A stretch of 64,000 nt of DNA from Pisolithus tinctorius (GCA_024663395.1 JANFAH010000012.1:806001-870000), one strand, 5' to 3'; shown: positions 9,267 to 20,491, counted from the first letter of the stretch. A program made the numbers and translations. Notes: generated from the sequence alone by a model not told the origin.

Positions 9267-10549
9267 TTTTTTGGCTCTGCCTTCTCCTCAGTCGGAGTAG
9301 GCGGAGTACCAGCTGTAGCTGCACGGGCTTTGGCTGCGCGAGAGGTGGACTTGGGACAGTCCTTGGCAGAGTGGCCAGCCTCGCCACAGAAGAGGCAGAG
9401 GTTGTTCTTCATCCTACGCTGGCGCTCAGTGGAGGTGAGTTTGCCATCTTTACCCAGAAGGTGGGCAATATTGGACTTAGACGTGTCAGACTTGGGCGGA
9501 TCTTTCTGTTTGCCCTTGCCCTTGGCATCGGACTTTGGAGCAGAGGACGAGGAGGACGACGATTTAATTTTATTGTCGGAGTTGGAAGGCTGCGACTTGT
9601 CGGAGGCGGACTTGGTGGTGCGCGAGATCTCTGCTTTGCGCTCCCAGTAGCGTGCATCGATGGTCTGGGCGAGTTCATGGAGTTGTGCGAGGGTAGAAGG
9701 CTTGCTGATGTGAGCGATCTTGTCTTTGATGCGGTCTGGAAGTCCGCTATAGAAGTAGTGGCGGAGTGCACTGACACCGTAGTCCTTGACCTGTGAAGCC
9801 CAGCGGTTGAACTCCACAACATATTTGGTAATACGAGAACCGTCCTTCATGGTAAGGTTCTCAAGTTGTTGGATGGCATCTGCTATGGCATCGTGCAGAC
9901 CGAAATTAGCCATGAGCTCCTGTAAGAACTCATGATAGTTGTCCATCCAGAGCGGGCGGTCATAGTTGTCAGGGTTTAGCAGATCTGGCTAGAACCAAGC
10001 CAGGGCCATACCCTTAAGATAGGATTGAGCGAAGGTAACTTTAGCTCTGTCGGAGCGGAATGTGCGAGGGCGGTCTTGGAAGTTCAGCTTGCATTGAATG
10101 AGGAACTCGTGGAGCTTCTTGGGGTCGGAGCCGTCGAAGGTGTCAGGCTCGCGGACTTTGGTTTTCGGAGCGGAGTCCCCAGTGCGCAAGCTAGACCATG
10201 CAAGTGCATGGACAGCTCTAGCAAGAGCTATGAGGGGATCCTCTGGCGGCTCAGCCGGGTCTTCAGGGACATCCCTGTCACCGCTGCCCCTGCCGTCGGG
10301 ATCACCATCAGGATAGTCAGGGTCGGGGTTGGGTCCATCATCTTGGTTACGAGGAGACGGAGTATGGAAAGTTGTTGGGTGGAGGTCGGAGCGACCAGCT
10401 TGCAAAGCGCTTTTGCCCTCAGTGCGAGAGCAGCGTTGAGCGGAGAAAGACTGGAACTGTTCAACGACGGAAGGGAGTCGACGCGGATTAGCTAGCGCTA
10501 CAGCGAGGTTCTCAGCGACCTCTCTCTGGGATTGAGCTCGAGTTCTCAT
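9263..10549 (-). pseudogene. gag: Gag of element A, one amber stop
   Basis: Starts at ATG 10549 (MRTRAQSQREV). A Pro/Asp-rich low-complexity region follows, then the capsid-like retrotransposon gag domain (VREPDTFDGSDPKKLHEFLI ... FAQSYLKGMALAWF), and near the end a CCHC zinc knuckle (CLFCGEAGHSAKDC). An in-frame TAG at 9989-9991 interrupts it after codon 186; element B has Glu (GAG) at the equivalent place. The frame continues without shift to TAG at 9263-9265. Total about 428 codons, similar to the 454 of element B. Gag forms the virus-like particle and binds the RNA. Confidence 0.92.
9266..9272 (-). promoter_or_regulatory. -1 frameshift slippery heptamer, element A
   Basis: Minus strand reads A AAA AAT in gag phase, directly before the gag TAG. 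Slipping back one base places the ribosome in TTA GTC CAC..., which stays open into pol. This fits the X XXY YYZ rule for -1 frameshifting. No downstream pseudoknot was modelled. Confidence 0.7.
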
Positions 10550-10597
10550 AATGGCGTAAGTTTTTTGGGAGACAGAAAAGGAGATCGTACAAGTGCA

Positions 10598-10608
10598 AGT
10601 ACGAATAT
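10598..10608 (-). promoter_or_regulatory. primer-binding site of element A, self-priming type
   Basis: Two bases after the 5' LTR the sense strand reads ATATTCGTACT. This is the exact 11-nt complement of AGTACGAATAT at 10907-10897 in the LTR, 33 nt after the TATA box, where the transcript should start. Self-complementary priming of this kind is known for Tf1/sushi elements. I do not see a TGG-type tRNA site. Confidence 0.75.
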
Positions 10609-10610
10609 AC

Positions 10611-11324
10611 TGTCAAGTCTGGGCCTACTCCGACCAACTCCGACGCTTAACAAGGTCTAGAGAAGGGTTTGGAAGCAAGTCCGACACAGAAGAATAGAAC
10701 TCCGACTAGCGGAGTGTCAGCAGAGACGAAGTCCGCCAAAGCAAAGGCAGAACAGAGTGAGGGCGTTGGGTTTAGCTCATGTGCTACCCCCTTGCACGAT
10801 CTCAGCCCTCGTATTTCAGAGGGAGAGTATAGACAGAAGGTTGGAGGTAAGTCTGACAGACAGAAGACGGAGTCAGGAGGAGTAGGAACTAAGTTGATAT
10901 TCGTACTGAAGAACAGTGGAGTACAGTACATGCTTTTATACTGCTACAGAGGTACAGTAATTGGAATTGGAACTGACATACGGAGACTCATAAATTTTCA
11001 AGTAAAACTTCCTGGACGACGAATGAAGGGTAGACAGAGGACATATGAACGGGTAACACAGAACATCCAGAAAAGGAAACAGTCCAGGTGCTGGACCATG
11101 CGGTGAGCGTGCTGCGGAGTACCTGACTGCGAAGGTAGTCACATGACCCCTCAGAGGATGGACCGCTCGGTCCGGTAGGAGAGCGACACAAGTCCGACAG
11201 CAGTCGGAGCAGAGATGGTTCGCAACCAACAGACATTGGGTGGAGTTGGTGCGGAGTGAGTGAATGACTGGCGGAGTAGGGTGCGGAGTGAGTAAGGGCT
11301 TAGTGTGAACGCACAGTTATGACA
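10611..11324 (-). repeat. 5' LTR of element A
   Basis: 714-bp partner of 3201-3914, TGTCA...TGACA ends, followed by the GGAAC target duplication. Holds the promoter for the element. Confidence 0.95.
10897..10940 (-). promoter_or_regulatory. LTR promoter: TATA box and predicted transcript start, element A
   Basis: TATAAAAG at 10940-10933 (minus strand) lies 33 nt before AGTACGAATATCAACTTAG. The same CAGT..GAATATCAACT block occurs 34-35 nt after the TATA-like box in the LTRs of element B and solo LTR C, so it is probably the conserved start of R. Confidence 0.65.
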
Positions 11325-11329
11325 GGAAC

Positions 11330-12055
11330 CCCGAAGCACAATGTGCTGCACTGGCATCTTGGAAAATGGCCCAGAGGCTTAGCTGAAGCAATGGTGACAA
11401 ACCTGGACCCTCAGGGAATAAGCTAGCGAACTCAGTGTCACCTGCTGCTTCCCTATCAATTTCCGCCTATGGCAGAGAGAGAAGCTACAGGCGTGCTACC
11501 AGAATTCTAAAACTGTAAAAAATTACGTGTACGAGTTGAATGAGCTCTGGAACATGATAGGGGAAATGGACAAACATGCTAAAGTGCATAAACTCTGGTC
11601 AGGTCTTTGCAAAGAACTCCAGCAAGACTTGTGGAGAGAAAAGCTAAACCCAGAGATCTCTTCACTGAAGAGAGTGATAGCAAGTGCAGAGGTTCTTGAG
11701 ATTGCTCAGTCCATTACGGGAGATTATATTCCAAAGTCCCAAAGACAACAAAGTAAGAAGCGAGCTGTGGCCAGTGCTGCCACTTCTCCAGAGGGACCCG
11801 AGTCCTCCAAGCATGAATGGAGACATCACCGGAGAAAACATAGGGATTATGAGCCATGAAAGGAGGCGGCATCAATGGATGCTTGTCAGTCTAAGGGAAA
11901 GCACGACGGATGTTCAGACAAGCGTAAGCGTGACATGCCTAAGCTCAGTAAAGACGAGCAGGAGCAGCACAAGGCTGAGGGTCTGTGTTACATCTGTCAT
12001 AAACCAGGGCACTTCTCCCACAATTGTCTGACAAGACACACCTATCATCGTTAAG
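11330..12055 (+). pseudogene. Gag of element D, second part with zinc knuckle
   Basis: Continues the gag frame broken at 3200, starting PEAQ. An in-frame TGA appears after KMAQRLS and the reading frame shifts around 11450-11500. The frame at 11527-11859 (VYELNELWNMIGEMDKHAK ... SSLKRVIASAEVLE) looks like the C-terminal half of a retrotransposon capsid. At about 11984-12025 the peptide CYICHKPGHFSHNC is a canonical CCHC knuckle. Not functional. Confidence 0.7.
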
Positions 12056-13066
12056 CAAGCCCCCCAGGGTTGCAAGCTTTGGGATAGATGTCGATTTTGG
12101 TGATGTAGAATGTCAATGGCAACTAGCCAAATCATCGAATGATGACACCGAAGTGACTGCGAACTTCATTCACCCGATAGGACCTACCATCTCTGACGAA
12201 GATGGTGATGTACTGGACCTGGAGAGTATCTGGTGTGACGACAATAGCAAGGACGCTGGAAATAGAGTCACAACTGATGATGATGACTTACCAGAAGGGA
12301 TGTGAGTTCATGTCTACTCTCGTAGCCAATTTCTGGGTCACCGCTCCACAGGTCCCACATTTGGGTACCCCCTGGAAGAGCAGGCTATCGAACGGCTATC
12401 AGGGATATGCTACCCAGGTGATGACCAAAACTCACTGAGCACGTTCATGGACACTCAGTTCTTGGTCTATGAAATAGGGGACAGACTACATATGATCATT
12501 GACAGCGAAAGGGATGTCTTGGGTCCTGCAGATGCCATCACTGTCGAGACCCATCTGCTGAGGAACCCAGCATTCCAATTGGACTCTTGGTACTGGTTCA
12601 GAAAGGGCAAGAAGGCTGGAATGACGAAGTTTGACCTACGTCAGATGGACAGAGCCTGAACGTGGTGAGCCGCACCTATGGGGTGCCCAATTGAGGAGGC
12701 CATAGAGACCAGACTGAAGATGTATAGTTTCCCAGTGCTCAAAGGAGAAAACCAGGATTGTTTTGCATGTATTGCTAAGGACAAATTGACTTACGAAGTC
12801 TATGACTACCACATGGCTTTGTGCTTCGAGCTCCTGGCATATAAGTTGGGATCGCAGGAATTTGATGTCATGCATTGGCATGCGAGAAGATTATTCACAC
12901 ATGTGCAGATCTTACTAGGTCTGATCCCACCAAGGACTGCGACCTGGGGTTAGCCTGTCTGTTCAAAAGGGATGATGATGATTTGAAAGGTGAATGGTGT
13001 GAACCCAGCAACATACCGTGTAACATGCTTCATCTGCATAGCAACACCATTAAATCCAGCGATTGA
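12056..13066 (+). pseudogene. gag-pol linker region of element D
   Basis: Three short plus-strand frames (12024-12305, 12447-12659, 12678-12953) with acidic and globular segments but no domain I can name. They lie between the zinc knuckle and the protease and are probably the linker part of the polyprotein, broken by frameshifts. Confidence 0.4.
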
Positions 13067-14641
13067 TTGACCCTACAATGCAATGCTGCAATTGCAAGGG
13101 ACTTCACCCATAAGGTTCCAAAGCCTTTAGTCATGGTGGTGCATGTCAATGGCCAACCTGCTCGTGCTCTGATTGAAACTGGATCACTGGCTGACTTCAT
13201 GTCAGTGACGCTCGTTGAACAACTGAATGTAAAGAAAATACCTCTAGAGAAGGCACTTACCATCCAGCTGGCCATCCAAGGCTCATGATCCAGGGTGAAC
13301 TTTGGAACTAAAGTACGCTTCCGGTACCAGGGGATAGATTGTGAACGTCACTTTGATGTGATGAACATACAGAACTACAATCTGATATTAGGGACACCAT
13401 TTCTCTATCAACACCAGGTATTGGTAGGGTTGCACTCACCGTGTGTAGTGATTGGCAGTAAAACACCAATGGAGATGTGGGGACCTCAGGTTTCTGTCCT
13501 GGAGTCTCGAGCAACCGAAGTATACCAAGATAGCATTGAGAGAGCATGGCGCTACCTCCAGGAATTGTCAAAACCACTATGTTCATTGGTTGGCTCGACA
13601 GCATTACCCCTGTTCTGTGTGATCAACCATGAAATCCCTCTGATTGATGAGAAGAAGATATATCCCTGGAGACCATCTAAATGCCCAGACACATTGCGAC
13701 CACTCTGGACTGAGAAGAAAAATGCCTACCTAAAAATGGGCCAATGGGAGCTCACCACTGCCCGCAATATGTGCCCTATGTTGCTGATCCCCAAGGCGGG
13801 AGACCCTCCTCGACTACGAGTCATGGTTGACTTGAGGGAGCAGAACAAGAATACCCAAAAATTATCATCCCCGATGCCTGACATGGATGGCATCCTGCGG
13901 TGTGTGGCCTGAAAACCATACTGATTGATAATAGACAGGGCTGATGCATATGAACAAATATGAGTGATCCCAGAGCATGTTGAGCACACCATGGTGATGA
14001 CTCCTGATGGGAATATGGTCAGCCTCATCATGCAACAGGGAGATTGTAATGCTCCGGCGACCTACCAAGCACTCATGAACCATATCTTTGGGGAATACAT
14101 TGGGTCTTTCATGGATGTCTATCTCGATGACATTATTATCTACTCCAACACCCTAGAGGATCATGTATGCCATGTTAAATCAGTGCTTCAGGTCCTTACT
14201 TGGGAGAAACTGTACCTGAGTGAGAAGAAGTTGTGATTCCTGTGTGACAAGGTTAAAATCCTTGGGTGCATTGTCACTGATGAAGGGATTAAAATGGATC
14301 CTGAGAAAGTCGATTGGATCTGAAACTGGAAGGTCCAAACCAATCAAACCCCGCGCAAGGGTTTTATCGGGTCAGTGGGATACCTTGCAGATGATATCTA
14401 CAAGGTGCGCATACCTTTGGGTGTTCTAGCAGAAGCTAGCATGGAGACCCGTCCGTTCTGCTGGACATACACCAAACAACGAGCGTTTGACACTGTGAAA
14501 CAGTATGTTGAGGCATGCACACCTCATTGTCAGGTACCTTTGAACTATGAAACAGGGTGCAACCCCATATGGGTGATGACCAATGCTTGTGGTGTAGGGA
14601 GCCATATACTCCCTGAGGCTGGAACACAAATCTGTCACTAA
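13067..14641 (+). pseudogene. Pol of element D: protease and reverse transcriptase, truncated
   Basis: One frame carries, in order, a retropepsin-like stretch (ARALIETGSLADFMS; the active-site Asp is Glu), ILGTPFLYQHQV, RT fingers (LRVMVDLREQNKNTQK), palm motif YLDD at 14120-14131 (FMDVYLDDIIIYSN), thumb (VKILGCIVTDEGIKMDPEKV), and the beginning of an RNase H-like segment (WTYTKQRAFDTVK). Six in-frame TGA stops at 13286, 13910, 13922, 13961, 14234 and 14321 interrupt it; none is TAA or TAG before 14639. All fit loss of CGA. RNase H is incomplete and integrase is absent. Different lineage from A and B (no similarity in the motif context). Confidence 0.85.
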
Positions 14642-15639
14642 ATTCTGCAGGCCTCTACGACAAACGACAAACCCATTTCAGAATTTTTCCCGCTTGTATC
14701 TTCATGTTTCCTCCCAACCCCTGTTGCCTTCAGAGTTTCTACCGACCTTCTGCATGTCGCTCAGTCATCAAAATGCTGATCTGGAAATCCCACATTCACA
14801 CAGAGTCATCCGGAATTCAGTAGCTGTGCCACTGCTCAGCCATGTCACCAGTCACCCGTGTCACTTACCTCTAAAAAACTCCAGTTTCCCCCATTGCCCT
14901 AAATTCCACAAGCTGGGCTTCATTCCAGTACGCTATGCCCTGCCCTCCTGTGTCGCTCAGCTCCATCTCCCACTTGTATGCATACTCTCGTTCTGTTGGA
15001 AGATACCCCTTACCATTGTCCTGCTCTTACTCTTGTCTACTACCCACCAGTCTATTTCACGTGCATCTGTATTTTTCTGACATCTGACATCCCTTCCTTT
15101 ATTTTCCAGTCTTTTAGTTTTTCCACCCCACCTTTCTCTGACTCATACCTACTTTCCCTGTACTATATAATTCCACCATGATGTCAGAAATATACCACCC
15201 ACCTTTGGAGTCGCTATCTGTGTGTGTTCTGTGAGTTCGAGAGTTTCTAGAGTCTAAGTGCGTATATAGAGTCTACAGTGTCTTCAGTGTCCCCAGAGGT
15301 CTTCATGTCTCCTGCATCCTCCAGCCCTGCACACCTAATCCCATATCCCTTTCGCTTTGGATTCGCTCCTCTTGACATGCAGCAACCTCTTGGAATTTTG
15401 TATACCCATCTTGCTGTTCCTCACACATCTACATCTGCCTGGAATTAAATTCCGTGGCTTTTGCTCAAATTTCCCCACCACTTCTAAGCCCTTTCTCGAC
15501 TTCTCCTTCCACACAGCACCCCTTGGGACGATCCTAGGGAATTCTCCCTTCACCCTTCCTCTAGTCGCACGCTTCCCAGAAGTCATGTCCCACAATGTTT
15601 TGGAGCCCACTGCGAGGGGTCTGTAGATCTGGAAAGGAG
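14642..15639. other. no gene seen; pyrimidine-rich, possible LTR or leader of element E
   Basis: Plus strand is C/T-rich, with a TATA-like tactatataattc near 15163 and repeated gtctac/gtcttcag words at 15260-15305, as in an LTR promoter and leader. It precedes the gag of element E. I could not define TG...CA ends or a second copy. Confidence 0.3.
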
Positions 15640-16330
15640 ATCCTTATGACCCACTTGTCAAAGAACCAAACTTGAAGAGCTCCTAGAGCCCTTCCACAGA
15701 CTATCTATTTCTTCATCAGAAATCCTAATCCCGGTAGCTGATCCTAGAGATATTTCAGAGCCACACTCATCAGACTCAGATCTTGGTTTAGACGAGATCT
15801 TTCGGAGCCCAGAGTCCCCAGCGTTTCACCCAGCATTCCCAGGAGGTTTCGACCTTGATGAACCTTTTGATCCTCCCTCCAAGCATCAAGAACTTTTGCC
15901 TCTTTCAGAACTATCTCCTTCATTGCCCTTGCCATCCAGTGATTCAGAAATAGCCACTGAACAGCTTCTCCTTCCTTCCTACTCCCTAATTGCAAATTCC
16001 ACTATCACCCTTTCTACTCAAATACCTGTACAGAATACTCTTGCCATGACTCTCTTGAATTCTGCTCCAATCATTCCCTGAATTCCGATCCAGATCCCCG
16101 CACCACCTTGCATAATGTCTGGAGCAAAAGATATGCCACTCAGGGGTTCCAACAAAGCCCTGAAGTTTTCCGGGTGTACTGAAGATATCACCCACTACCT
16201 TGAAGATGTTGAACAACTCTGTCTCGATGCTGGTCTCATTTCCAGAAAAGATAAGATCCACTGGGTCATTCATTATGCTGACCACAATGAGGCGGAATTT
16301 TGGTCCACCTTAGATGCTGCACACCTGTGA
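15640..16330 (+). pseudogene. Gag N-terminal fragment of a further Ty3/gypsy element (E)
   Basis: The frame reads Ser/Pro-rich sequence (about 15650-16080), a TGA at 16079-16081, then MSGAKDMPLRGSNKALKFSG at 16115 and a helical segment (YLEDVEQLCLDAGLISRKDK ... HYADHNEAEFWSTL). The MPLRGS...APKFDG-like start followed by this helix is typical of Agaricomycete retrotransposon Gag, from memory of the family. It ends at TGA 16328 and nothing downstream continues it, so the element is truncated. Confidence 0.55.
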
Positions 16331-16497
16331 TTCCCACCCTGCCAATCTTATTAGAGGTGATAATAATGCGTGTGACACCCTCTTAATAGAGGGAAAATAC
16401 TATACTTTCTGCCTCCTTCAATATCTCTTCAATAATAATTGTACTTAGTGTGTAGTACTCCAGTAGCCCGGAGGAAATAGTACTCTATTTATGCCAT

Positions 16498-16875
16498 GTG
16501 ACGTCGGTGGCAGTTGCCACCCTCCTGCGCTCGCTGTTGCCCACGACGAGCTCGTATTTTGTGTATATCTCCCCCAATTGTGTACCAATTCACCTCGGAC
16601 TTTACCTTATTTGGGAACACGTGACCGTTCTATTTGTTACCAGCTACCGCCGAACAGCAATGTTGGAAAGCGCTACCCTGCACGTGATGTATTTGTAATG
16701 TTGTTGTACTTACAGTTCTATGATGTCAGCGGTTGTCGGTGACAGCTGCCGCCCCTCACACCCCCTTGCGCTCGTTGTTGCCCACGATGAGCTCGTGTTT
16801 TGCATATATCTCCCTCAACTGTGCACCTATTAGCGTCGCATTTTCTTTACCTTACTTGGGAGCACATGACGGTAC
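16498..16875 (+). repeat. diverged direct duplication (two ~130-bp units)
   Basis: Units at about 16498-16632 and 16736-16875 share, in order, the ctcgctgttgcccacga.gagctcg block, a .tatatctccc.caa.tgtg block and ttaccttatttgggaacac-like ends. They lie 238 bp apart with many substitutions. No coding content. Possibly part of an LTR. Confidence 0.6.
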
Positions 16876-16943
16876 TCATACTTAATATCCCCTGCAGAGG
16901 TTCATGATTTTACGCTCAAGAATTTATCTATGGAAAAACTAAG

Positions 16944-19900
16944 TCAAGTAGTATTTGTGTAAATAGTAGCATCAAGGACCTCCAGCACCATACACGAAGT
17001 CTCCTCCTTCTCCTCCTCCTCCTCTTCCTCCTCCTCCAGATTCTCCTGAGTGTCTATATCATCAGAATCCATCAACTGACAGCAAACAGTGTTGATTAAC
17101 GAGGGCGGTATGATGACATGCAGCTTAGAGGCACTTTCACCAGGGCCCGTTCGCACGCTCTCACCAAAAGAGAGAGAGCCCTTATAGCCGGGCAGCTTGG
17201 TGATGTCATGCAGGCACTTGAGCTGTTGGGAGGTGAAGCGACTGTGTATCGAGCAGTAATGAGCTATCTGATGAGCTAATGGGGGGTGGAGAGCTTGCGC
17301 CTGCTGCTCGCTCTCATCCAGGAAGCGCTCCTCGTCTCTCAAGTACGTCAATAGCCTATGGGCTTCGACCTCTAGGCTTTCGATCTCCTCCCAAGCACAC
17401 AACAACTTGAAGTAATGGTCCATTGCGCTACGTCCAGCCGGTGTCACCCATGATCGCTGTGACACATCTTGCCAGGCATCTTGAAGGAGGTCAAATTCAG
17501 CGATAAAGGCATATTCAACTACCTCGTCCCACTTGAGAATGCGACGGGGGGGATCCATGGCACGTGCAGCAGTATTATATTGTTCGAGTGCTATGCGAAT
17601 TGCACTGGAATGCACTTGCAGCGCCTTTGCAATGTGCTTCTGCACCTTGTATCCTGTAGCTGTGGTGAGCGCCAATGACCAATGTGAAATGATATGGACC
17701 AAACACTCACCGGTACCTGCACGGTTCATTTTTGAGAGCTCGAATATCCACGTGACAATGAGGGCTTCTAAATGGTCCAGTGCATGCTGAAAAGTCCTCT
17801 TTGTGACAAGATGTGCAGCATCGTGCCATTGGGGTCGCTCGGGCATCCAACGGCTGTCAATGTTGAGTTTACTCTCGAGATCCTGGACAATGCGAAGATC
17901 TTTGTTGTACATTTCTACGGCATGCCGGCGAGCTGTCTCCACTTTCCGAGTCTTGCACGTGTACATAGCATAGTCCTTCGGGTCGGAAGGTGTTGTGACA
18001 TCCCATAGCGCAGATTTCAAGTCTAGATCCTTCCTAAGGGGAATTAACTTTAGCAACCAGCAGTGTTATGGGAACTTACTTGCTCGCTTCAAGATTCACC
18101 AATGCCTGCCAGTACTCCATCTGTAAGGTCTCATTTAGAGGTTCCATCTCAAGCCCCTCTAAATCGCTTCGCTCCTCCTGAAGCCACGTAGTGAACTCGG
18201 TATCAGTGGTGACCCCAAGTTCACATTTGAGCGACAGCAACACAAATTCACAGTCCTGTATGATCAATAGTGCTTGCTTATAGTTGCTATATATGAAGTT
18301 CGCTACATGCATGACTGTTAGAGGACAGTATGGGGGAACATGAAATGCATACTCACATATACTCGCATATACTTCATATGCATCATTATGGGAAAAATAC
18401 GTGTTGATTGCTTGCTGACGATGGAAAGCACTCGCATAGCATAATGATGACGCAAGCATGTTAGACTTGGAGAACATCCTCTCACATGTTTCGAGGTCTT
18501 CGAGGCCCAGTCCTTCAGTATAGACCGTCAGGTGAGAAAGTTGACACAATCGCTGGTGAGCATGACCATGAAACACTGGGACCAGGCAGGAATGTTGATT
18601 CTGCTCGACATCCTTGCCAATAACGCTCTTTGCAAGGGTGGTAGAGAACTGACACCTGATGTCGTATCCACCTCCGAGATCGGCCCTGAATACCTTCATC
18701 AGCCTTGACACAATGGCAATTGGATATTTGGCACTGTGATTTGAATTTATCATCAATTCTGCTGTAACGAGAGATATACTCACAGTTCTCCACTCTGTAC
18801 CATGTCAGCAATGAGCAATGAGCAATGACATCCCATGCCAGAAAACGGCCAGGAATATCCCAGTCTCGTCATAGACTCCCCATGTCTGTTTCGTCTTCTG
18901 CTCGTCCATATTCTTCCAATGACCAGCACATGGATTCTCATCTCCTGTCTGACCAACTTTGCATGAAGGTGACTACAAGAGCATTCAAACTTGAACTTGC
19001 CTTGACACCCTTGCTTGTACTTTGAATGGGAGCACTTTGGGCAAAAGAATCAACGAATTCACGAGAGAGGTAGCATGTCGTTGGTACCTTTTGAGTTGTA
19101 GGCAGCTCATGTGAGTCTTCATCTTCTGCAATGTGACAGAGTATACGCTTCAAGGAATTGTTACCATCCATAGCATATAGGATCTTGAACTTGAGATGGG
19201 GCTCGTCTTTCAACTCATAGGTGCACACAGGACATGCATGCTGCAAGCGCCAGTCGTCAGATGTCCTAGACAACGCTTCCATAACAAGGGCTTCCACTCC
19301 ATTTAAGATGTTGAGGTAGAGATCGAGCGTGATGGAGAACTGACGGGATAAGTAGTGCTGGAATGCGACCTGTTGTGTATCAGTAGACTGCCAGATCCAA
19401 GATGAACTACTTACACCTTGTAAATCACAGATGGTCTTGACAAAGGCCTGAATGGAGAAATGCGGACTATGAAGGCGAGCGACACAGTATAGTTCGAGAG
19501 CATTGATTGTGATAGCCACAGAAGGTCTGATTGGGGAGCACAGCATGAATCCTTGCCTCACGAGTGCGGAGGCGATGTAGGAGTCGTCTGCACTGATTAC
19601 AAGATTCACTTTCTCAGCGCCTAAATGGTTGCTGTCAGTAACACCCTTCGCACAGAACTATAATGGCCCATGAAACACGTCCACCACATGCACTCTCCAA
19701 GTTCTGGCACTCGACCCATTGCCCAGATCCTCAGCCTCTGCCCTCTCTGCAAAATGGCCCCTAGCTGGCGTCGAGGCTTGAGCATGGCTCCATTCCAGGT
19801 AAGAGCTAGTGAGTGCAGGCATTTGCAATTTGAATGCCTGACTGCATCGAATGATTCGATCTCAGCACATGCGATGATCAACGCGCTTTGTGCATTTTTC

Positions 19901-19961
19901 TGACCTGCAGGGTATATACTCAGTTAGAATGATTTTCGAGTAAGTTCATGTTCTTACCCTG
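16944..19961 (-). pseudogene. KDZ (Kyakuja-Dileera-Zisupton) transposase, main part
   Basis: Minus-strand exons carry KDZ landmarks in order. RMC*DRI...FKLQMPALTSSYLEWS lies at about 19900-19790 (TGA at 19864-19862). The block CPVCTYELKDEP then DGNNSLKR lies within 19609-18938; WGVYDETGIFLAVFWHG at about 18860; GGYDIRCQF, then FHGHAHQRLCQL, YTEGLGLEDLETCERMFSKS and FHRQQAINTYF in 18783-18076. The C-terminal helical part DPPRRILKWDEVVEYAF then LRDEERFL and a poly-Glu tract is in 18056-16944. Introns with consensus ends: 19905-19957, about 18733-18782, 18034-18079 (46 bp). A frameshift near 18810-18825 coincides with three tandem copies of a 7-bp GAGCAAT-like word, and another lies near 18950. 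KDZ transposases are large DDE-type enzymes of cut-and-paste transposons in fungi. The 5' exon is beyond element B. Confidence 0.85.
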
Positions 19962-20489
19962 TGTCATAGTCATGCCTCGACCCCGGCCGGACTCGGCCTC
20001 ACACTCACTCAGTCCGGCCTTGGCCTCGCCTGTCCCGCATCTCCAGTTGGTCTAGCGTGGTAGACACTGCTTTGCAGTGTCTGTCATTTCGGTTAAGTCC
20101 TGTCCCCAGTCCTGTCCCCGGTCCACCTGTCCCGGTCTCCGTTACCTTAGTCATACGTTAGTAATCCTTGTCTTACCAATCCTCTTAGCAATCCTTGCGA
20201 GACCAGCATTACCGGTCTCTGTACTATAGTTACTTCTAGTATATAAACTCGTAGATACTCGGCCTGTAGACCTCAGTCTGAAATCAACTAAGTATCTCCT
20301 GATAACCCCGCCTCAGCCTCGGACTCGGACTGAGATCCACGCAAGGGAATAGCGCTGTACCTTCAGTCACTAAGTCCAACCAGTCCACTCATCTGTACCT
20401 TCGTCTTTACCCCTGACTCCAATCCCTCGGCCTTGCGCCTGCTTCGGTCTCCGGTCCAGTCTCAACCCAGACAATCCTCGTACTTGACA
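19962..20489 (+). repeat. 5' LTR of element B
   Basis: 528 bp, TGTCATAGTCATGCC... to ...TACTTGACA; same length as 26990-27517. Contains the TATA box and predicted transcript start. Confidence 0.96.
20240..20284 (+). promoter_or_regulatory. LTR promoter: TATA box and predicted transcript start, element B
   Basis: TATATAAA at 20240-20247 lies 35 nt before AGTCTGAAATCAACTAAGT (20275), the block that is also conserved in LTRs A and C. Confidence 0.65.
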
Positions 20490-20491
20490 GT

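Larger units (their letters stand above)
3201..11324 (-). mobile_element. Ty3/gypsy chromovirus A (Tf1/sushi-like), nearly complete
   Basis: 8124-bp element with two 714-bp LTRs (3201-3914 and 10611-11324), each starting TGTCA and ending TGACA, flanked by a perfect 5-bp target duplication GGAAC (3196-3200, 11325-11329). It reads right to left: 5' LTR, primer site, gag, -1 slippery site, pol with chromodomain, a gene on the opposite strand, a C-run that is the polypurine tract on the sense strand, 3' LTR. By eye the LTRs differ at about 25-30 positions, all transitions. Gag has an amber stop and the RT catalytic motif is altered, so this copy is probably not autonomous. It interrupts gag of element D. 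Confidence 0.95.
2766..14641 (+). mobile_element. decayed Ty3/gypsy retrotransposon D, split by element A
   Basis: Gag, protease and reverse transcriptase pieces of one Ty3/gypsy element lie in order on the plus strand at 2766-3200, 11330-12055 and 13067-14641. The 8.1-kb element A sits inside gag. Removing A and one copy of the GGAAC target duplication rejoins the frame at the insertion point. The element has at least seven in-frame TGA stops and a frameshift in gag, and the part after the start of RNase H is missing. No LTR pair was found. Clearly older than A. Confidence 0.8.

Noticed and set aside
9239..9796. 185-codon plus-strand frame inside gag of element A
   Set aside because: Opposite-strand shadow of gag, no start context or domain.
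10590..10610. tRNA-type primer-binding site for element A
   Set aside because: No TGG-like start after the LTR; the complement to the transcript start explains the site better.
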